Shown here piece after piece: positions 58,125 to 64,000 of a stretch of DNA of 64,000 nt. A program made the position numbers and the translations under genes. The number at the start of each line of letters is the position of its first letter. Positions within the stretch are counted from its first letter, which is position 1. The stretch is from Affinundibacterium seohonense (GTDB lineage: Bacteria > Pseudomonadota > Gammaproteobacteria > Burkholderiales > Burkholderiaceae_D): NCBI RefSeq assembly GCF_014284305.1, contig NZ_JACOFW010000005.1:205840-269839 (forward strand), given 5' to 3'. Under the pieces are notes generated by a model. It had not been told where the DNA came from and searched no databases. It saw only the letters and a program-made list of their open reading frames with translations.

Positions 58125-59747
58125 ATGAAACGACTAATACAAGCAAGCATTCTGAGCCTAGCTGGCATTTCCAGCCTGTCTGTCGCCGCTACCAACACAC
58201 CACAGAAACCGGTCAACACCTGTAGTGGTACCTATCCTAGCTATTGGCAAGATATCGCACCCAAGTTCGCTGACATGTGGAAAGGCCAGGACATCAGCAA
58301 TGCCCCAAGCGGCGCTTACACTGGTCCCATCTTTAAACTCTCGGATGACTACCCGCGTCAACCTGTCGACGACAAAGCCAATCAACCATGGCGTGCGGCT
58401 AAATTTGACGCCATGTTTGATCCTGCCACCAGTCAAGATAAGAAAGCTAAATTAGCCAAAGAATACGCATGGCTAGTTTATAACTATGCGTTGGCAGGCA
58501 ATATTAACCGCCTCACACAAACTGATTTTGATGTTTGTGAAAATCCAGTACGTCCTTGGTATCACATCGCATTTCAAACTTATGATCCACTCAGTGGCCG
58601 TGAATTTATTCATGGCTTAACTCGTGAAGCGCCGGTCACCTTCTCCATTAAATCTGGCACGGGATCGGCCGCTACCACGATGTGGGCAGTGGCGATTTAC
58701 AACAGCACCGCTGCCTATACTTTGGGTAAAGTATGGCAAAAAGATGGCACCGCCAAAGTCCCAACCGCCAACATCCGTTTTGACGAAGGCGCTGTGATCG
58801 CCAAGCCCTTATTCAACACCGCGACCCTCGATCAATTGCCTGTATTAGCAAATATGCCGATGTGGAATGCCAACATTTCAGATCCGACTTTTTGTGCAAC
58901 GCCAGATACGGCGACCATGGTGGAGCAATCGCAAATGTGCCCGCGCAATTACGCCAAATGGAACGACGTCAGACTAATGCAATTTGATATTTCCGTATCC
59001 GACAAGCGCGCCAAAGGCACGGGTTGGGTATATGGCACTTTCGTCGCCGACGGGCGTCGTAAAGCGAATGTCAAAGATCAATGGCAACGCGTTAGTTTGC
59101 TAGGTTTGATGTGGGGTAACGACACGCCGCCAGCAGGTCAATTGGCCTACAACTATCCTGCAGATCCACGCAAAAATGGCTTTAAAGAAGAAGTGATCTT
59201 TTGGGATGTGGCGGATGAATTAAATTCCTTCGGCGGCACCGGTATGGTGCAACGCATGGGGCACTTGGGTTCCAACCATCGCTTAAATGGTCCGGCTGAC
59301 AACGCCAATAGTTCCTGCATGTCTTGCCATGGTAGCGCCTCAGTTCCAGATTCCACGTTTACCACACCACCATTATTAGCGCAATTTTCCGGCATGACGA
59401 AACAGTCCGTGGCACTGATTAATGGTTTAAAAACACGCGGTTTAGATCGCAGCGGCGCCGTCGCCACAGAAAATAATGGCGTAACGTTTTCAGAAATGGA
59501 CGCCATCTATTTCGCCAATGTGATGGCAGGTACCTCGTTCAACATGACCACACCTAGCGGCAAAAACGTCATGGGTGACGGGGTACCAGCATATCCAGAT
59601 CCAAACCAAAAAAATTGGATTTCACTCGACTACTCTTTGCAACTATCGATGTCCCTGAAGCAGTGGATGCAATGGCAAAAAGATTCGATTGCGCAAACCC
59701 CTGCCGAAAATCGCAAATTCGTTAAAGCACTACGCCGTGCGCAATAA
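58125..59747 (+). CDS. Secreted monohaem cytochrome c-like protein
   Basis: This 540-aa protein starts at the ATG at 58125, with AAGGAG upstream. The signal peptide ends ...SLSVAA (about residue 22). A single c-type haem site C398-M-S-C401-H402 (SSCMSCHGSASVP) lies late in the chain. The preceding 375 residues hold conserved-looking blocks such as RPWYHIAFQTYDPLSGREF, HGLTREAP and WGNDTPPAG, and additional cysteines. The architecture is unlike small cytochromes; it may be a periplasmic oxidoreductase with an electron-transfer haem. I cannot name the substrate. It probably shares a transcript with the hydrolase-like gene and ends at a terminator. Confidence 0.82.
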   Translation: MKRLIQASILSLAGISSLSVAATNTPQKPVNTCSGTYPSYWQDIAPKFADMWKGQDISNAPSGAYTGPIFKLSDDYPRQPVDDKANQPWRAAKFDAMFDPATSQDKKAKLAKEYAWLVYNYALAGNINRLTQTDFDVCENPVRPWYHIAFQTYDPLSGREFIHGLTREAPVTFSIKSGTGSAATTMWAVAIYNSTAAYTLGKVWQKDGTAKVPTANIRFDEGAVIAKPLFNTATLDQLPVLANMPMWNANISDPTFCATPDTATMVEQSQMCPRNYAKWNDVRLMQFDISVSDKRAKGTGWVYGTFVADGRRKANVKDQWQRVSLLGLMWGNDTPPAGQLAYNYPADPRKNGFKEEVIFWDVADELNSFGGTGMVQRMGHLGSNHRLNGPADNANSSCMSCHGSASVPDSTFTTPPLLAQFSGMTKQSVALINGLKTRGLDRSGAVATENNGVTFSEMDAIYFANVMAGTSFNMTTPSGKNVMGDGVPAYPDPNQKNWISLDYSLQLSMSLKQWMQWQKDSIAQTPAENRKFVKALRRAQ

Positions 59748-59776
59748 CACACGATCGCAATCTCGTTAAGATGGCG

Positions 59777-59818
59777 AACAGGGCGATTGATTCAGATCAT
59801 TCCGCCCTGTTTGTTTTT
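59777..59818 (+). terminator. Terminator after the cytochrome c gene
   Basis: AACAGGGCG (59777-59785) pairs with CGCCCTGTT (59803-59811), followed by TGTTTTT. It is 30 bp past the stop, between convergent genes, and marks the end of the plus-strand block. Confidence 0.9.
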
Positions 59819-59837
59819 ATTGACAATGCAAGGCCAA

Positions 59838-60371
59838 TCAAAAAACAAGAAACTTAATTCCCATTAAAATCAATACCGTGCCACCAAAAATTTCCGCCTT
59901 ACTTTCCAGCCAAGTTCCACTGCGCTTACCGACGATCACGCCAACAACGCTGAATGCAAAGGTAATCACGCCGATGATGACACAAGCGAGATAAGGGTTG
60001 ACTGCCAATAAATTCAAACTAAATCCGGCAGCCATCGCATCGATACTCGTGGCAATTGCTAGGGTCAGCAGCATTTTATTCGTGACTTGAGCGATATCCT
60101 CTTCGATGCCTTCTTGCAAGCCTTCGTAAATCATCTTGGCACCAATCACCACCAACAAACCAAAAGCGATCCAGTGGGTATAGCCAGCAACCCAACCAAA
60201 CACGCCTCTGCCACCCCAATAACCAAAAAATGGCATCAGTGCTTGAAACAATCCAAAGAACAAACCTACTCGCAAGGCCAGATTGGGGACATTTTTTTTC
60301 GCGCCCAAGCCTATGGAAACAGCAAATGCGTCCATGCTCAGTGCTAGCGCAAGAATGATAACTTCGATCAT
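59838..60371 (-). CDS. mntP: Manganese efflux pump MntP
   Basis: This 177-aa protein starts at the ATG at 60371 ([21 protein letters not shown]); the frame extends to 60443 without support. Six membrane helices are seen, and the two internal repeats each carry the family aspartate motif: [12 protein letters not shown] and [11 protein letters not shown]. The conserved GARMI-like [10 protein letters not shown] is present. MntP exports Mn2+ across the inner membrane. No yybP-ykoY riboswitch could be recognised in the leader. Confidence 0.93.
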   Translation of the reverse strand: MIEVIILALALSMDAFAVSIGLGAKKNVPNLALRVGLFFGLFQALMPFFGYWGGRGVFGWVAGYTHWIAFGLLVVIGAKMIYEGLQEGIEEDIAQVTNKMLLTLAIATSIDAMAAGFSLNLLAVNPYLACVIIGVITFAFSVVGVIVGKRSGTWLESKAEIFGGTVLILMGIKFLVF

Positions 60372-60578
60372 AGTGTTCTCTTCAATTTGGCGTACTAAGT
60401 AAGCCGGCATTATGAAGCATTTTCTACTCAGGTAGTTCGACACTGAACCAGAGCAGTTTCAAAGCTCGTGCACAGCTAAATCGCTTGGTGGATCTCAGCG
60501 ATCGCTACATCGGCGGCTATGTAAAGATATTCTGAGTGAGGTCTTTGACTTTTCTGGTGAGTGCGAATGGCGTGCTAA

Positions 60579-61208
60579 TTAGCTTTGTGCAAGTGCGTCG
60601 ATATCAGCGCCAACAATGTGTTTCAATTGCGCCGTGATTTTATCTACTGGCCAATCCCACCATGCAATTTCTTGCAAACGTGCGATCTGATCTGGCTCAA
60701 AGCGATACTTGAGCACGCGTGCCGGATTGCCACCGACAATCGCATAAGCAGGTACATCAGCAACCACCACCGAACGAGAGGAAATAATCGCGCCATTACC
60801 GATCTTAACACCTGGCATGATAAGAGCGTCATAGCCGATCCACACATCATTTTCAATCAAGGTATCGCCCTTGTAGGGAAGCTCTCCTGCCGCTGGTGCA
60901 ACCGCCTCCCAACCACCACCAAAGATCTGAAATGGATAAGTCGAGATGCCAGACATTTTGTGATTAGCGCCATTCATGATGAATTTAACACCGCGTGCGA
61001 TGGCACAAAATTTTCCTATTCGCAGGCGATCGCCAATGAAAGAAAAATGGTAGAGCACACTATCTTCAAAATTCTCAGCTTGCTCCGGATCATCGTAATA
61101 GGTGTAATCGCCAACAATGATGTTAGGATTTTTGATCACATTTTTTAAAAAACAAACTTGCTTAAAACCTGGCATAGGATGTTTATCGTCTGGATTTGGG
61201 CCATGCAT
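60579..61208 (-). CDS. CatB/Vat-type hexapeptide acetyltransferase
   Basis: This 209-aa protein is of the xenobiotic acetyltransferase type (left-handed beta-helix). It has GDYTYYDDPEQAENFEDSVLYHF, then IGKFCAIARGVKFIMNGANHKM with the catalytic His, ISTYPFQIFGGGWE, and the hexapeptide run IENDVWIGYDALIMPGVKIGNGAIISSRSVV. Relatives acetylate chloramphenicol or streptogramin A, but many chromosomal members have unknown substrates, so a resistance role should not be assumed. AAGGA precedes the ATG. It is a single gene. Confidence 0.9.
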   Translation of the reverse strand: MHGPNPDDKHPMPGFKQVCFLKNVIKNPNIIVGDYTYYDDPEQAENFEDSVLYHFSFIGDRLRIGKFCAIARGVKFIMNGANHKMSGISTYPFQIFGGGWEAVAPAAGELPYKGDTLIENDVWIGYDALIMPGVKIGNGAIISSRSVVVADVPAYAIVGGNPARVLKYRFEPDQIARLQEIAWWDWPVDKITAQLKHIVGADIDALAQS

Positions 61209-61524
61209 GAGGTAGTGTCCTTCACAAAAAATCGGCAGAATCTTTGCAATTCATCTGTTTCAACAACTAATTTATCAGGTCTTCATCGCAAACTTTGAGA
61301 GCAGAAACCAAACTTATGATCTAGCATCATTCGTGTGCAACATCCTACGAGAAAATGCAATCACCCGTCGCCATGATTCCACTTTCAAGAAAAATATTTT
61401 CTACCTTTATCAGATATTCGGGAAAGCTATATTAGTTTGTGCGATTACGTCACGCAAATCGCATCTAGAAACCAACATTACAACTTATCAAATGACTTCT
61501 ATTTGCAAATAGTAGATCGCAGCT
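61209..61524. other. 316-bp gap between acetyltransferase and cold-shock fusion genes
   Basis: AT-rich and non-coding. It presumably holds the acetyltransferase promoter. No repeat, hairpin or RNA was recognised. Confidence 0.5.
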
Positions 61525-62103
61525 CTATTTCGCGAATGCTGACGTACATAAAGTCTGTTCGCAAGGTATTTGATCATGATCGCCATCCATTTTGGTGTCG
61601 GGGCAATGTTTGAGAAAATAAGTCGCTTCCGCGCAAGATTTCATTTGTGAACAATGCTGACGTCCATCACACCGGTAAATGGATGGCGGTGAAGGAACAG
61701 CCACGGAAGTGGCTTCAGTTTCACCTTCCATTGCAACGACTGTAGCTGCGGAGAATGATCGGCGAGAGATTTGATCGTAGGCAAAAACACCAATCAAAAC
61801 GATGAACAACAATGGAAGCACACGGCTGACTAGGGAGGCTCTGGGCGTCGGCGAATTAGTATGATGTGATGATTGCTTACGGACAGTTGGTGAGCGACCG
61901 GGGCACACCAAATTTTTTGCTTCCTTCTTACCATCTTGTCCTACTTCAAATTCAAAACTAAGGACTTCCCCGATGCTTGGCCGCCGTCCATCTTTAGGAA
62001 AAGCGGAAATATGCACAAAGATTTCTTGATCACCGTGTTTAGGTGTTATGAATCCAAAACCACGGTCATCATTCCATTTAGTAAGCGTACCTTCGAAGCG
62101 CAT
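61525..62103 (-). CDS. Cold-shock domain - transmembrane - Excalibur fusion protein
   Basis: This 192-aa protein starts at the ATG at 62103 (MRFEGTLTKWNDDRGFGF). Residues 1-68 form a cold-shock/OB domain with both RNA-binding motifs (DDRGFGFI and EIFVHISAF). A basic linker and one membrane helix (about 98-115: VLPLLFIVLIGVFAY) follow. The C-terminal Excalibur domain (about 146-190) has YRCDGRQHCSQMKSCAEATYF, HCPDTKMDGDHDQIPC with its calcium loop and conserved cysteines. This layout places an RNA-binding domain in the cytoplasm and a calcium-binding domain in the periplasm. Similar CSD proteins occur in proteobacteria; function unknown. Confidence 0.88.
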   Translation of the reverse strand: MRFEGTLTKWNDDRGFGFITPKHGDQEIFVHISAFPKDGRRPSIGEVLSFEFEVGQDGKKEAKNLVCPGRSPTVRKQSSHHTNSPTPRASLVSRVLPLLFIVLIGVFAYDQISRRSFSAATVVAMEGETEATSVAVPSPPSIYRCDGRQHCSQMKSCAEATYFLKHCPDTKMDGDHDQIPCEQTLCTSAFAK

Positions 62104-62185
62104 AAACCGTCCACGCAATCATAAAAATTAAAGCGAAAAACAATAGCATAAGCAAAATTAATCAGCAACAAACCTCAAAAGTTCG

Positions 62186-62220
62186 CAGGTTGCGGCTGAA
62201 CGAAGTGAAGCCCAACATGT
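62186..62220. repeat. Palindromic REP-like element
   Basis: GTTG-c-GGCT (62189-62197) pairs with AGCCCAAC (62209-62216) around an ACGAAGTGA-type loop. Read in reverse this is the GTTGGGCTT...AGCC(C)AACC type of palindrome scattered through many proteobacterial intergenic regions. It lies upstream of the cold-shock fusion gene. Confidence 0.55.
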
Positions 62221-62324
62221 TCGAGATAATTCCACAGCAACTCAAACTCACCTACCAATGTAATTCAGAAAAAAATTTAGCTTTCGATGACGAGATTTAA
62301 CGTAACTTTCATTCACGCCCCACA

Positions 62325-62909
62325 TCACGCGATACGCTGTGCTTCGTAATAATGATTCTCACCACGATCAGTATAAGTGGCGATCAAACTTAAACCAGCG
62401 GAACGCATACAGTCCTCATAAGCTATTCGTCCCAAGGATTGCGACGTGATTCCCGTGGTCGCGTCATCCCACTGACATGATTGCAGCGGCGCAGTAAACA
62501 AAAATCGTCCACCCGGCAACAGCACTTGCGCAACGCGGTGGATCAATTCGACTTGTTCAGTTTCACTCAATAAAAACATCAGCCCTACTGCGAGCACGGC
62601 GTCATAAGTCCGCCCAAAGAAATCACTGTCCTGCACCTTAGCGCATTGCACTGGCACATCCGAAAAACGACGCTGAAATTCGGCAACTAAATTTGGTGAG
62701 CTTTCAATTGCCCATAAACGCAAACCCGCTTCATGCAGTACGCGGGTGATTGGATAACCACCGCCGCAAGCCAGCTCTAGCACCTCAGCATATTTACTGA
62801 GTGTAATGCACCAATGCGCGATCACATCAACGCCAATGTTGGAATGGTCACGCGCGCTTAAGAACTCTTGCGCATGTAGATCGTATGCGGTCGCTGAATC
62901 TATGGACAT
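62325..62909 (-). CDS. SAM-dependent methyltransferase (class I)
   Basis: This 194-aa protein has motif I VLELACGGGYPITRVL (residues about 39-54), the acidic residue ending strand 2 in LWAIESSPNLV, motif post-I SDVPVQCAKVQD and motif IV YDAVLAVGLMFLLS. LLPGGRFLFTAPL follows. It resembles small UbiE/Tam-like methyltransferases; the substrate is not evident. No Shine-Dalgarno sequence precedes the ATG at 62909. It is flanked by unknown genes in a likely accessory stretch. Confidence 0.85.
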   Translation of the reverse strand: MSIDSATAYDLHAQEFLSARDHSNIGVDVIAHWCITLSKYAEVLELACGGGYPITRVLHEAGLRLWAIESSPNLVAEFQRRFSDVPVQCAKVQDSDFFGRTYDAVLAVGLMFLLSETEQVELIHRVAQVLLPGGRFLFTAPLQSCQWDDATTGITSQSLGRIAYEDCMRSAGLSLIATYTDRGENHYYEAQRIA

Positions 62910-62955
62910 TGTTGGCGTTAGTTTTTAAGAATATTTGGACGTATTTAGTACGTAG

Positions 62956-63291
62956 CTAGAAGGGTACATGCTTCAGCCATCGAAAGCCAATCAACCCAAG
63001 CAGTGCACCAACAAACGCAAGCAAGGCATACAGTTCGCCTGAGCCGCTTGCGATCGCTGCGAGAATCAAACCCGCCACTGAACCAACATCTATCCGGTGC
63101 CACGCACCGACCAAAGGTCGGCGCTCGTCGTCGACGAGATACAAGTAAAGCATAGTGACTACAACGACAAAGATTCCGGCGAGTGGACGAACAGGTGCTG
63201 GATCGCACCAAGGTCCTGGCAGGAAATGGAATGCGGTAAATATAGCGCCCATAACCGTGGCGAGAGTGAGTTCAAACCAACGCATTTGCAT
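62956..63291 (-). CDS. Small membrane protein of unknown function
   Basis: About 111 aa from the ATG at 63291; ATG 63285 or an upstream ATG at 63351 are alternatives and none has a ribosome site. Four membrane helices are likely (about 5-25, 33-52, 68-83 and 88-105), with a polar DDERRPLVG loop between the second and third. It has no recognisable domain. It lies 46 bp upstream of the methyltransferase gene and may share a transcript. Confidence 0.6.
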   Translation of the reverse strand: MQMRWFELTLATVMGAIFTAFHFLPGPWCDPAPVRPLAGIFVVVVTMLYLYLVDDERRPLVGAWHRIDVGSVAGLILAAIASGSGELYALLAFVGALLGLIGFRWLKHVPF

Positions 63292-63374
63292 GCGAACGCA
63301 ACGGTGAGCGGATGGCCGCGCACAAATTAATAAAATACTGAGCCGCATCACGGCCAGTCCGATCGACCATCCTG

Positions 63375-63866
63375 TTATGAATAGGCTTGCTCATACGACC
63401 GCTTAAACTCTGAAAACGTATTGAAAGGAAATTCGCCTTCGCGATGCTCCTTGAAACTTTTCTCTGACATGAGGTCACGAATCTTCTCCATTTGCCGAAG
63501 TACACAGATGGAAAATAATTTCAGTTTTACCTCAAAATTCAGGGTTACTAATTTTTGTTTTTCGACGCCATTAATTTGGACACAGTCTGTAATGGATACA
63601 TCAATTTTGTGGCTTTGTTCTTGGTTACGCTTAATTGACCATTTATATTCACCCGGCTCATCATGCCAGGTAAATTCTGACTCAGTAGCTCCAGCTAACA
63701 AATCGATCAAGCTGTTCAGCAAAACCTCAATCGGATTATCGAATATGTGCGTTGGCCCCATCTCGTACATTTTTCCGCCAACAAAGATAAAGCACGTGCT
63801 CCACCCATGATTTTCAAGGAAATAGAAAAAATCAACATCGTCAGGATATTTCAACGGGCTATTCAT
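63375..63866 (-). CDS. Unrecognised cytoplasmic protein
   Basis: This 163-aa protein begins MNSPLKYPDDVDFFYFLEN. It is soluble, acidic in its middle and lysine-rich toward the end, without signal peptide or membrane segment. Aromatic residues are frequent in the first half (FFYFLENHGWSTCFIF). It has the general look of single-domain immunity- or antitoxin-like proteins, but there is no motif to support that. No Shine-Dalgarno precedes the ATG at 63866. It ends 83 bp before the membrane-protein gene. Confidence 0.65.
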   Translation of the reverse strand: MNSPLKYPDDVDFFYFLENHGWSTCFIFVGGKMYEMGPTHIFDNPIEVLLNSLIDLLAGATESEFTWHDEPGEYKWSIKRNQEQSHKIDVSITDCVQINGVEKQKLVTLNFEVKLKLFSICVLRQMEKIRDLMSEKSFKEHREGEFPFNTFSEFKRSYEQAYS

Positions 63867-63886
63867 TTTGATTCATAACGAATAGC

Positions 63887-63946
63887 GTTTATCCGCCGCA
63901 CCGGAAACGCAAAAATAAGAATCCGCGATCATTGCGGCGGATAAAC
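63887..63946. repeat. Perfect 14-bp inverted repeat upstream of the 163-aa gene
   Basis: GTTTATCCGCCGCA (63887-63900) is perfectly complementary to TGCGGCGGATAAAC (63933-63946) with a 32-nt loop. The GGCGGATAA.../...TTATCCGCC type of palindrome is a common dispersed repeat in proteobacterial genomes. It could also be a recombination site. Confidence 0.65.
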
Positions 63947-63992
63947 CTTGTTGGACTGAACCGACTGTGAGTCGATTGATTAAGGGGATTGT

Positions 63993-64000
63993 ATGCGAAT
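63993..64000 (+). CDS. Possible gene start at the window edge
   Basis: An ATG at 63993 is preceded by AAGGGG at seven bases, a good ribosome site. Only two codons are visible, so this is a suggestion only. Confidence 0.3.

Noticed and set aside
60372..60578. yybP-ykoY (Mn2+) riboswitch upstream of mntP
   Set aside because: The minus-strand leader lacks the conserved loop sequences expected of this riboswitch as far as I can read it; a covariance-model search would decide.
60579..61208. Antibiotic-resistance gene (catB or vat)
   Set aside because: The family is clear, but chromosomal members often have other substrates and nothing nearby indicates a resistance cassette.
62104..63950. Integron cassette array with attC sites
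   Set aside because: Orphan same-strand genes with intergenic palindromes are suggestive, but I could not match the RYYYAAC/GTTRRRY boundaries at successive gaps, and no integrase gene is present in the window.

Overview
The window looks like a chromosomal segment of a betaproteobacterium, probably of the Oxalobacteraceae (Undibacterium/Herbaspirillum-like). This rests on gene order (rplU-rpmA-obgE-proB beside ispB; pilB-pilC-pilD-coaE-zapD-yacG), on protein character and on moderate base composition. No database search was possible, so the genus is inference. No rRNA, tRNA, CRISPR array, insertion sequence or phage gene was seen.

Layout. 1-1.8 kb: start of an unknown gene, an outer-membrane beta-barrel protein, and an Lrp/AsnC regulator divergent from arginase. 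2.8-8.7 kb: proB, obgE, rpmA and rplU (with a near-consensus sigma-70 promoter), a secreted GH18-like protein, and ispB. 9-14.5 kb: type IV pilus ATPase, platform protein and prepilin peptidase, followed by coaE, zapD and yacG. 14.5-21.7 kb (minus strand): a TyrR-type regulator, dadA, alr, ruvB and ruvA (LexA box before ruvA, palindromic repeats between the two), and a LysR regulator. 21.8-26.6 kb: DoxX, pirin, a Stealth-family phosphotransferase and katG with a recognisable promoter. 26.9-31.9 kb: an AcoR-type sigma-54 activator divergent from an aldehyde dehydrogenase, with a consensus -24/-12 promoter and enhancer-like repeats, then DUF779. 32-34 kb: a membrane GGDEF-EAL protein with a broken GGDEF motif.

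34.4-50.9 kb is the most coherent block. All genes are on the minus strand and together they read as a nucleic-acid scavenging pathway. An Oar-like TonB-dependent receptor, an extracytoplasmic 5'-nucleotidase lipoprotein, an S1/P1-type nuclease and a secreted adenosine deaminase-like enzyme could degrade RNA/DNA or nucleotides outside the cytoplasm. A BMP-family nucleoside ABC transporter (binding protein, ATPase, two permeases) would import nucleosides. A nucleoside hydrolase, ribokinase and uridine kinase would process them inside. An isopenicillin-N-synthase-like 2OG/Fe(II) oxygenase is the last gene of the transporter operon and has no obvious role in this scheme.

51.4-59.8 kb (plus strand): an MHYT hybrid histidine kinase overlapping an RpfG-type HD-GYP response regulator, a small secreted cysteine protein, a second nucleoside-hydrolase-like protein, and a large secreted monohaem cytochrome c ending at a strong terminator. 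59.8-64 kb (minus strand): MntP, a CatB-type acetyltransferase, a cold-shock/TM/Excalibur fusion, a methyltransferase and two unknown proteins separated by long non-coding gaps with palindromic repeats. This last stretch looks like accessory DNA.
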